11,531 bases of DNA from Funneliformis mosseae. Taxonomy: Eukaryota; Glomeromycota; Glomeromycetes; Glomerales; Glomeraceae. The position numbers and the translations under genes are program-made. The notes beneath the pieces are model-generated. The model did not search any database. It worked only from the letters and a program-made list of their open reading frames with translations, and was not told the origin of the DNA. This document shows positions 1-6,016 of this stretch, piece by piece. Positions within the stretch are counted from its first letter, which is position 1. Each line of letters opens with the position of its first letter. Location: contig CAJVPP010003479.1 of the NCBI GenBank assembly GCA_910592005.1, positions 1 through 11,531 of the forward strand, given 5' to 3'.

Positions 1-80
1 AAAAAATATTAAAAAATATTAATATTAATTTAATTTAAATTATTTATTTAAATAAAATAAATTTAAATTATAAATTTAAC
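1..80. other. AT-only leader sequence, no gene
   Basis: The stretch is almost purely A and T, with short TTAATATT-like runs. It lies where the rest of the first hAT transposase (beyond its HSGENI segment) would be expected, so the element is either deleted here or unrecognisably decayed. No coding or RNA signal is visible. Confidence 0.6.
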
Positions 81-924
81 TTATTTTAAATAGTTTTTTA
101 ATAATAATACAAATGCTTCTTTAATATTTTCTCCACTATGTGATTCAAATATTTCTATAAAATCTATTATAGTATTTTGTAACTTCTAATTTATATCAAT
201 AAAATGACCTGTTAAACATAAAAATGATTTTATTAAAGGAAAAGTCCAAATATCAATAATAAAAGAAATTTTTCTAGGAAGTTTTTGAAGAATTATTTAT
301 ATATTTTTTAAATTTAATTTATAAAGATCTATAATATTTCTTTTAATAGTATCAGCAGAAGAAATGTTTGCTTCAGAATAAAGTGAGTAAACTAATTCAA
401 TAAAATAAGATTTTTTCACAATAGTAAATAGATGTTAATAAATAACAATCCATTTTATAAGTTTTTTTTTCATTTTATTATTACTATATATTCACTAATT
501 AAAAATAATTTTAAAAAAAATATAATTAATTAACTTAAATTATCAAAAAAAAAAAAAATAATAAAAATATATAAACAATATATACTTTAATTTATTAAAC
601 ATATTTTTCAATAGTTAATTCTTTGAAAAATTTTTTACCTCCTCCCATTTATGTATTATGAAATTTATTTAAATGTTTTGTTAAATTTGATGTACTTCTT
701 TCTAAACAAGTATAAATTTTATTACAAAATTTACAAGTAGCTATTTTATTTTTTTTATAATTACTATCTTTTATAAAATATTTTCAAACTTCACTACTTA
801 TAACTTTTATTACAGTCAACTTTGGTGAAGTTTATGAAGAACCAATCTCAACTTCAGAATTAAAACTTTCATCATTATTATGATAACTGTATTCTACTTC
901 ATCCATAATTTCAATAACCTTCAT
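81..924 (-). pseudogene. hAT-family transposase remnant A: BED finger plus start of RNase H-like domain
   Basis: This is a decayed cut-and-paste transposase gene. The reading begins at an ATG at 922-924. A BED-type zinc finger follows at about 655-790, with Cys codons at 733-735 and 724-726 and His codons at 673-675 and 658-660 (C-x2-C, H-x4-H). In a second frame (about 475-81) the start of the RNase H-like domain is readable: a DIWT motif near 240-254, CLTGHFID near 205-228, and HSGENI near 124-147. Nonsense codons interrupt it at 832-834, 784-786 (at the conserved Trp of the BED finger), 435-437, 297-299 and 186-188 (again at a Trp). The frame changes in the AT-rich stretch at 480-640. The later catalytic and dimerisation parts are missing on the left. 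It cannot encode an active enzyme. Assignment to hAT rests on motif order and is fairly sure; the subfamily is not. Confidence 0.8.
655..790 (-). other. BED-type zinc finger coding segment of remnant A
   Basis: BED fingers bind DNA and sit at the N-terminus of many hAT transposases. Here the order is EV-stop-KYF, a Lys-rich stretch, C-K-F-C, then T-K-H-L-N-K-F-H. The metal ligands are all present. The conserved Trp just before KYF is a TGA stop at 784-786. Confidence 0.75.
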
Positions 925-1100
925 GACTAAAAATAAAATATAAACTAGGGAATAGGGACTGTGGTTAAGTCTGGAATGATTTTAACTAAAAAAATATTGC
1001 AAAAACCAATTAGCATCGACTCAATTTTTGAGCGAACGGATATCAGAATACTTTGCATAGACATATATAGTCCTTCACTTCGTTCTGAACTAATTATATA
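925..1100. other. Likely 5' end or flank of hAT remnant A
   Basis: This stretch is less AT-rich than its surroundings and lies just upstream of the remnant A start codon (minus strand). It includes a small hairpin, CTCAA-TTT-TTGAG, at about 1020-1032, and a 20-base match to the start of remnant B at 1049-1068. It probably holds the terminal or promoter part of the element. I could not define terminal inverted repeats or a target-site duplication. Confidence 0.35.
1049..1068. repeat. 20-base direct repeat, copy 1
   Basis: The segment is identical to 4303-4322 in the same orientation (begins TACTTTGC, ends ACATATAT). Both copies lie at the 5' side of a minus-strand hAT remnant: 125 bases upstream of the ATG here, and overlapping the first codons in the other copy. 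Confidence 0.7.
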
Positions 1101-1778
1101 AAATTAAATTAAAAAAATAAGCAAAAAATTAATTTTAATTAAACCTATTTATAACTACAATTATTTGTCAATACTTTAAATAATTTATTAAAAAAAAAAG
1201 CTAAAAAATAAAAAAAATTAATTAATTAAATTAATCAAAACATTTATTTAAATTAATTAAATTAAATCCACTTACTGCAAATACCAATTATTTTAAAGAA
1301 ATCTAAAAAAAAAAATTTAAATTTAAAAAAATTAAATAAAAAAACAAATTAAATTAAATTAAATCTATTTACAGTAGCTGTCAATATTTGTTACAGCTAT
1401 AAATAATAATTTAATTTACCAAAAAAAATAAAAAAAAAGCTAAAATATTTTTTGACTTATAACTTATTTTATAAATTCCTGGAGTCTTACGGCTAGTCGA
1501 GCATTACCTTTTAGTCATAAAAATTATTTAATTAAACTTTTTTTAATTTATTTCAATCATTAAATTTTGATGAATTTAAAATTATTTATTTGATTAAGTT
1601 CTGAATGTTTTAAAATTAATTTATTTAAATATTTACAATTATCATTAATAATGTTATATAAATACCATAAAAATTCCTAATATTTTTGAAAATGTTTTCA
1701 ATTATATTTTTTATTTATTTTTATAATTTGTTAGTATTAAATAAAATAAAAATAAAATCCTTTATTTAAAATTTTAAC
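1101..1778. other. AT-rich intergenic stretch between the two hAT remnants
   Basis: No gene is visible. The stretch is mostly TTAATT/AAATTT runs. One GC-richer island at about 1478-1510 (around CCTGGAGTCTTACGG) stands out and may be the 3' end of remnant B or part of another repeat, but no matching terminal repeat was found in the window. Confidence 0.5.
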
Positions 1779-2163
1779 CTATTCATCTATTTTATCATCA
1801 TTAATATTATCATTAATATCATCATTATCGAGTTGATCATTCTTATTGTCTTTACAATTTTTTTCAAGAAAACTAGCTTTTTAAATATAATAAAGTACAG
1901 ACTATTTTTGGATTTAAACAATTTTGTATCTTGAAAATAGTTAAACTAACAATAGAAAAAGCTTGCTTATAAGATACTAAAGTTGCTTGAATAGCAAGAT
2001 AATCTTTAGCCATTGCTAAAAAAATTGGAAAAGTTTTTTGATAAAAATTTTACTATATTAAAGGGTCATAATTATTATCTTAAGGTAATTATAAATATTT
2101 TTCTAATTCATTAATTAAAACGGATTGTGTTGTTAAATGAAATTTTTCTATTAAACTTTTTAA
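1779..2163 (-). pseudogene. hAT transposase remnant B, C-terminal dimerisation domain
   Basis: The hAT C-terminal dimerisation domain holds the transposase subunits together. It is visible here as a NELEKYL start near 2095-2115, a DPLI motif followed by a TAG-TAA pair where the family has Trp-Trp, then FPIFLAMAKDYLAIQAT, a VS-x-KQAFSI segment and a C-terminal LNPKIV-x-TLLYLKS. The final Trp codon is a TAG. After a frame change the sequence continues as an Asp/Asn-rich acidic tail to a TAG at 1779-1781. All parts are on the minus strand and collinear with the upstream pieces at 2985-4318. The family call is sure; activity is excluded by the stops. Confidence 0.85.
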
Positions 2164-2280
2164 ATGAGTATGTTATCAACGGAAGAAATTGTAACTCCAA
2201 ATATCACGTGGGATCTGTTAATCAATAATGACCTTATGTTAGATAATGTCACTGCTGTGCCAAACAGTGATCAGCAATAA
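2164..2280 (+). CDS. Hypothetical 38-residue open reading frame at insert edge
   Basis: I do not recognise this frame. It starts ATG AGT ATG and ends at TAA 2278-2280, giving a short polar peptide (begins MSMLSTEEIV, ends PNSDQQ) with Trp and many Asn and Asp residues. Its base composition is clearly less AT-rich than the flanks, and it starts exactly where the hAT homology stops. The opposite strand is also open for about 33 codons, so coding is uncertain. It may be a fragment of an inserted element or the first exon of a captured gene. No signal peptide, membrane segment or known motif is visible. Confidence 0.25.
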   Translation: MSMLSTEEIVTPNITWDLLINNDLMLDNVTAVPNSDQQ

Positions 2281-2327
2281 TTTCTGTTTTGCTTGATACG
2301 CTTGTTTCTTTTGTATTTTCTAAACAG

Positions 2328-2352
2328 TCTATTTATTCTATTTATTCTATTT
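2328..2352. repeat. Short tandem repeat, 9-base period
   Basis: The unit TCTATTTAT is repeated nearly three times, just downstream of the 38-codon frame. Confidence 0.7.
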
Positions 2353-2714
2353 CGTTTGTAATTTCTTTAACATCTATAATTTAATTTATTTTTTTTTATT
2401 ATTTTTATAATTTATATTATTTTTATTTTTTTATTATATTTAAGTATATTTTTATTAAAACATATATCTATATTTAGTTAATTTATAGCATAATAAATAG
2501 CTAGTTATAGCAAAGTTATTTTGTATAAATAGAATAGCTTTTTGCTTAAGTTGTAAATTAACTCAGTTGTAAGTTTAAAAAAATTTTTCTGTGAGTTTCA
2601 AATTATAAATAAAAGAATCAATTTAAATCTATACAAATTACTTTTTTTTCAACGTTGTTCTTTACCTAGGATTGTTGTGATATATTACACTAACTTGCTA
2701 TTAAGTTCGTCATT

Positions 2715-2906
2715 ATGAGTTCAATTAAATATATCTTAAATTCTAAGGCGTAATAAATTGCTGAGTTGATTCAAGTATAACGGATACCTGTAGAATTTAG
2801 AGAAAATCCTAAGGTTAAAAACTCTAACATGTAGAATCAGCTGCCACAGTCTTTCAACTTAGACGTTAAGATAAATGAAAATGAACCCAGTAACAATGTG
2901 TGTTAA
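2715..2906 (+). pseudogene. Stop-riddled short reading frame in the insert
   Basis: Reading from ATG 2715-2717 gives MSSIKYILNSKA, then TAA TAA, a stretch IAELIQV, another TAA, RIPVEF and onward, a TAG after an Asn-Met pair, and a terminal TAA at 2904-2906. Between the stops the composition is protein-like (PVEFRENPKV, QSFNLDVKIN). Some of the stops could come from CAA or CAG by C-to-T change, as in the neighbouring transposases. The family is not recognised. It is probably the decayed start of a gene carried by the inserted element; spurious openness is possible. Confidence 0.3.
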
Positions 2907-2984
2907 GTCTATTAATGTTTGGATTGATAGAATGATCTATATAGTTGTACAATATTTTTATTATTATTTTTAATATAATTATTT

Positions 2985-4318
2985 ATTTTTTTTTTTAATA
3001 ATATCAATTGCTTTTGTATTTTCTTTTAATATAAATATAGAGTATTTGGTATGCAGATCTAATATTGTTGTTACAGTTATTGTATTATTAATGATTTTTC
3101 AATAGTCATTTAATTTGTAAAGTATAGAATCTGCTACTAAATATTGTATTTCATTATTTAAAATTTCATATTTTAAATGTTGGATTAAAGTCTAAAATGT
3201 TAAGCAAAAATCTTTGATTATTGGATATATTGATGATGAAAGTGTTAAAGTAGCAGAGTAAAATGGTAATAGAATATATACAAGTTCCTAAGAATAAAAA
3301 ATTAAATAATTAATACTTGCTTATTAATTATTATTTACTATATTTAATTAAACTTACATTTAAATTTTTTCAATCAATATTATCAAAAAAAATGTTTGTA
3401 AATTCATCTAGATGTTATACTATAAGTATATATGTTTGAACTTTTATTTGAATCATTTTATTAATTATTAGAAATGTAGAATTCATGCATGTTTCAATAT
3501 CAAGTTGTGATGATAGAAATTCAATAGATTGAGACTCAAATATACATTATAAATCTTCTAAAAGTATAATAGAATTGTGAACCTTAATCATAAATTTTCT
3601 GACTTTATTAACAGATGCATTATGTATCTACAACTCATATTGCACAGCAAGGTTAAGAATATGTGTTCCACATTGAAAATAAGAAAAATTAATATTATTA
3701 AATCTATTTTTCAATTTATTTACTATTTCTCTTCTACAAACAAGTATAAATAAAGCATTATCTGTTATCATTGCAAATGTTTTAGATAATAAATTTAATT
3801 CTAACAATAAATTTGTTAAGGTTTGTGCTATATTTTTACCAGAGTGTAATTCATGAAATGGTATTATATCAAGTAAAAAATGTCTAAACATCCAATTATC
3901 ATTAATATAGTGACAAGTTACTTCAAGAAATGCAGTATGACTATTATCAGAAGTTCACATATTAGTGGTTAAAGATATTTCACTTTTAATTTTTTCAATT
4001 TCATATTTCAAGATTTTACACTAATTCTTCCTCTATCACTGAGAATGACTGCATACTCATTATTATTCAGTCAATTAAACCTTTACTTTTTTCAAAGTTT
4101 TCTTTATGATTATATGAATGCATTTGTTAAAAATTTAAGGTTGTTTGAGTAAATTTACGTTGGTATTCAGTAGGATGTTTCTTTTCTAAATGTTTCTTTA
4201 AAGTTCCAGTTGAAGAAGAGCTACTATATACAGTTACACATATTCAATATGTTTACGATTCTTTTGTTTTGGTAAAAATTCATTTACTTGGGATGATAAT
4301 TTTACTTTGCATAGACAT
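2985..4318 (-). pseudogene. hAT transposase remnant B, BED finger to interior region
   Basis: The likely start is ATG 4316-4318 (MSMQS). The second half of a BED finger follows (STGTLKKHLEKKHP, H-x4-H). After a frame change near 4025 the RNase H-like core reads on: SLTTNM, a stop at 3955-3957 where DxW would have its Trp, then TSDNSHTAFLE, LHSGKNIAQ, ITDNA and CGTHILNLAV. The first catalytic Asp of the D-x-W motif is Asn (AAT at 3961-3963); the Asp of ITDNA (3760-3762) is kept. The stretch 3628-3891 is open for 87 codons. Downstream, NASVNKVRKF, LSSQLDIET, LPFYSATLTLSSS and YEILNNEIQYLVADS are all hAT-like, with stops at Trp- or Gln-type positions and another frame change near 3300. The gene is non-functional. 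Confidence 0.85.
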
Positions 4319-4322
4319 ATAT
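4303..4322. repeat. 20-base direct repeat, copy 2
   Basis: The segment is identical to 1049-1068. On the minus strand it contains the ATG and first codons of hAT remnant B. Confidence 0.7.
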
Positions 4323-4443
4323 GTAACAATTAAACAGTATATAGAAAATAATTTAATGATTGTAAATATGATGTTAAAGAACTTAGTAAATAATTTTTTA
4401 ATTTTTTATATTATACTTTCAGAAATTAGAATTCAGAAAATCA
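4323..4443. other. AT-rich flank of hAT remnant B
   Basis: No gene is supported. It probably includes the 5' terminal part of hAT B, but no terminal inverted repeat was recognised. Confidence 0.4.
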
Positions 4444-4535
4444 GGATTCAGGGAATTGGAATTTTGGGATATTAGGATTTAGGATATTAGAAAAATGGCC
4501 AATTTGGAATATCTTATATTCGAGAAAATGGCTTT
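4444..4535 (+). repeat. Dispersed G-rich repeat, diverged copy 1
   Basis: The copy begins GGATTCAGGGAATTGGAATT, contains several GGAT(A)TTAGGAT-like units, and ends TATATTCGAGAAAATGGCTTT. The same order of blocks occurs at 5335-5400. The differences are mostly A here where G stands in the other copy, so this is the more decayed copy. Similar G-rich short-period units are known as low-complexity or miniature repeats, but the family was not identified. Confidence 0.55.
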
Positions 4536-4656
4536 ATAATTAATACAATTATATAAGGCATGTTGATCAATGGAGTTTATTACTAATTAATAAATTATTC
4601 ACGTGTAATTTCTACTTTTCGATTTCTGTTCTCCTTTTCTCTTGAAAATTGCAAAA
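4536..4656. other. Possible promoter-like stretch, no gene
   Basis: The stretch includes a CACGTG-type E-box core (CACGTG at about 4601-4606) and a pyrimidine-rich tract (TTCTCCTTTTCTCTTG, about 4628-4643) just before the ATG at 4657. This is the look of a short fungal 5' leader, but the reading frame it would serve is broken. Confidence 0.25.
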
Positions 4657-4757
4657 ATGTCTAGTGAATTTTCTTTGATATTATTAGTGATGATATAACT
4701 GATGATAGAACTGAAAAATCTAATGGAGGGCCAATAAGAAATAACAAAACCTTGTAA
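4657..4757 (+). pseudogene. Possible broken short gene, acidic hydrophilic product
   Basis: From ATG 4657-4659 the frame gives MSSEFS. One frame change near 4675 leads into a protein-like stretch, DIISDDITDDRTEKSNGG, ending at TAA 4755-4757. The acidic, Ser/Thr-rich composition is unlike random AT-rich sequence. It may be the N-terminus of another decayed transposon protein or of a small gene continuing at 4938. No family is recognised, and the call rests on composition alone. Confidence 0.25.
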
Positions 4758-4937
4758 TCTTCACGTAACACATGATAATATTACAATATCTAAATAATAA
4801 TATTTATCTAATAAAAAAAACAATTTATAAAACGTGCAGTTAAACAAGTCCGCTTCGAAAATTTATAAGTACGATATAGGAATTACAGTTAAAACATTTT
4901 TGTGCCTCAAAAAAAAAATTACAGTAATTTTCTAACG
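4758..4937. other. AT-rich stretch between two coding-like remnants
   Basis: No gene is visible. A TTACAG at about 4918-4923 could act as an intron acceptor joining the flanking coding-like remnants, which is speculative. Confidence 0.3.
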
Positions 4938-5178
4938 ATGAAAGTGCAGAGAATACTTTGTGAAAAATTTTGGATTCATAATAAAATTTATTTATTTAAA
5001 TTAATATTTGAGCAGATAGATAGATATATTTTGGCAAAATATGAAAAACAAAAAATTCAATTTCAACCATCCAAAAGTCCGTTCTTAATAAGAATATTAA
5101 AAATAGTTGCATAAACAAACTCACAAAGAAAGTATTAATAATTTTCGCTTTATTAAACTTCGTGAATATTTACAATAA
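4938..5178 (+). pseudogene. Coding-like remnant, unrecognised family, one frameshift
   Basis: From ATG 4938-4940 there are 58 open codons to 5114 with protein-like content (FWIHNKIYLFKLIFEQIDRY, then FQPSKSPFLIR). Close to that stop, a +1 frame reads on from 5110 as HKQTHKESINNFRFIKLREY to TAA 5176-5178. This suggests one longer frame broken by a frameshift. Codons such as CGC, CGT, CAC and CTT make it less AT-biased than its surroundings. No motif, signal or membrane segment identifies a family. It lies between two copies of the G-rich repeat and may be transposon cargo. Confidence 0.3.
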
Positions 5179-5334
5179 ATATTTTTACAATCCAAGTTTA
5201 GAAATAATCTTAACCCGTTATAAATGGCCGCAGTAAAAATTATTTTTAAAAATTTTTATAAAAAATTATTTATATATTTAAACCTTTTTGCGGAAAAAAA
5301 TTGTCCTAAAATTAAATTAACATTGTTTAAAAAG
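5179..5334. other. AT-rich sequence, nothing identified
   Basis: It lies between the coding-like remnant and the second G-rich repeat copy. A plus-strand frame is open across 5224-5430 but runs through the repeat and has repeat-derived composition, so it is not called as a gene. Confidence 0.5.
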
Positions 5335-5410
5335 GGATTCAGGGATATTGGAATTTGGGAAAGTGACTTCGGAAAAATGTATATTCGGGAAAGTGGCTTT
5401 CGGGAAAGTC
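5335..5410 (+). repeat. Dispersed G-rich repeat, copy 2
   Basis: The copy begins GGATTCAGGGATATTGGAAT and continues with three GGGAAAGTG(G)C/GTC units (about 5367-5409). It aligns in block order with 4444-4535. The units spaced by about 18-22 bases suggest an internal tandem structure. Confidence 0.6.
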
Positions 5411-5420
5411 GTCTGATAAC

Positions 5421-5530
5421 GGTGGTTTAAACTATAGGTTGAAATATAGTTTGACAAACCATGGTTTAAAATATTCAAACCGCTTAGTATCAGTTTGGTT
5501 TCAAACTGCGGTTAAACCAGTTTCACCTAA
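5421..5530. repeat. Cluster of GGTTT/AAACC hairpins
   Basis: There are several nested inverted repeats. AAACTATA at 5429-5436 pairs with TATAGTTT at 5445-5452 and is wrapped by GGTTT (5424-5428) and AAACC (5456-5460). AAACCATGGTTT at 5456-5467 is a perfect 12-base palindrome. A further GGTTT-N9-AAACC stem follows, then AACCGC (about 5480) against GCGGTT (about 5510). GTTTAAAC at 5425-5432 is also palindromic. The density is far above the rest of the window and suggests a miniature inverted-repeat element or an element terminus. Confidence 0.6.
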
Positions 5531-5600
5531 AACCGATACCATCACCTACCTGTACCCATATCAAATTATTCACAAAGTAAAAGCAACTCTATTATATTAG
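5531..5600. other. Short intergenic stretch at edge of the repeat zone
   Basis: It contains a 5-base stem GCAAC/GTTGC (about 5582-5605) and otherwise nothing recognised. Confidence 0.4.
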
Positions 5601-5630
5601 GTTGCATTTCCTTTGTGGGCCAGAACAACC

Positions 5631-5741
5631 ATGTGGAACAAACGTAATCATCTTTGCAACATTGTTTATGTATTATTGAACCTTTTCATTGCATTAATAA
5701 ACATATTGTTCCGGCGAAAAGCCCAGAGGAAATTAAAGTAA
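5631..5741 (+). CDS. Hypothetical 36-residue peptide with one predicted membrane segment
   Basis: ATG 5631-5633 opens a 36-codon frame to TAA 5739-5741. It starts MWNKRNH, continues with about 20 mostly hydrophobic residues (CNIVYVLLNLFIALINILF), and ends in a strongly basic tail (RRKAQRKLK). That is the layout of a single-pass membrane peptide with a positive cytosolic or matrix-side end. The frame is open upstream to 5601, so a longer product is possible. The stop overlaps a strong splice-donor look-alike (GTAAGTA at 5737-5743), so this may instead be a first exon whose next exon I could not locate. The base composition is less AT-rich than the flanks. No homologue is recognised from sequence alone; it may be a fragment of a multi-copy element. 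Confidence 0.3.
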   Translation: MWNKRNHLCNIVYVLLNLFIALINILFRRKAQRKLK

Positions 5742-5747
5742 GTAAAA

Positions 5748-5763
5748 ACGCGTTAAAACGCGT
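5748..5763. promoter_or_regulatory. Two ACGCGT palindromes 10 bases apart
   Basis: ACGCGT occurs at 5748-5753 and 5758-5763, inside a direct repeat of AAAACGCGT. In yeasts ACGCGT is the core of the MluI cell-cycle box bound by MBF, and paired copies are typical. Here no solid downstream gene starts nearby on either strand, so a regulatory role is only a suggestion. Confidence 0.25.
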
Positions 5764-6016
5764 ATGCTAAATTTATACTCCCTGATGAATGATCTGGTAA
5801 ATTTTCCGGATTTATAAAATTTACATATGCATACCCGATTTATTAAGTTGCAAGTGTCAAAATGTCAAAATGGTACAAACTGTTTAATATATTACATATT
5901 TGATCTGACAGTAAAAAATTTTAACACTGGTAACAAATTTCCGTTTAGAAACCTATGATATGTTAACATTTAGTAGTATATAGTAAAATATTAAAAAAAT
6001 ATAATTAAATAACAAA
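5764..6016. other. Downstream region of the DUF1764 gene
   Basis: The right part is the expected 3' untranslated region of the minus-strand DUF1764 gene. It is AT-rich (TATTTAATTATATT) with no clear AATAAA close to the stop. Nothing else is supported; a loose box C-like TGATGA at about 5783 was considered and rejected. Confidence 0.45.

Larger units (their letters stand above)
2164..2984. other. About 0.8 kb insert interrupting hAT remnant B
   Basis: On the minus strand the hAT reading is lost just below 2990 and resumes at 2163. The sequence between does not read as transposase. It carries an intact 38-codon plus-strand frame at its left edge (2164-2280), a stop-riddled plus-strand frame at 2715-2906, and long T/A-rich runs (2380-2460, 2960-3000). 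It could be a nested element, or a replacement of the hAT linker region. Borders are approximate and no target-site duplication was seen. Confidence 0.5.
1779..4318 (-). mobile_element. Decayed hAT DNA transposon B, split by an unrelated insert
   Basis: Minus-strand pieces line up in the normal order of a hAT transposase: BED half-finger at about 4180-4250, RNase H-like core at about 3640-3990, interior segment at about 2985-3620, and C-terminal dimerisation domain with acidic tail at 1779-2163. Removing the 0.8 kb insert leaves about 1.7 kb of coding-like sequence, somewhat short of a full-length transposase. It is broken by several frame changes and more than a dozen nonsense codons, so it is non-autonomous and dead. 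Terminal inverted repeats and target-site duplications were not located, so the outer borders are those of the coding remnant only. Confidence 0.75.

Noticed and set aside
923..1518. 10-base inverted match (ATGACTAAAA at 923-932 and its reverse complement at 1509-1518) as hAT terminal repeats
   Set aside because: The left copy overlaps the transposase start codon and the match is short and AT-rich, so it is likely chance.
4269..4475. Plus-strand open frame of 68 codons
   Set aside because: It is antisense to the start of hAT remnant B and runs into the G-rich repeat; the composition follows the repeat and there is no family signal.
4444..5410. Long terminal repeats of a small retrotransposon
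   Set aside because: The repeats are short and internally tandem, lack TG...CA ends, and no reverse transcriptase, integrase or primer-binding site is visible between them.
5224..5430. Plus-strand open frame of 68 codons
   Set aside because: The second half is translation of the G-rich repeat unit and the first half is AT-rich low complexity.
5781..5910. Box C/D snoRNA (TGATGA near 5783, CTGA near 5904)
   Set aside because: The base before the C box is not a purine, the boxes are too far apart, and no terminal stem or internal C'/D' boxes were found.
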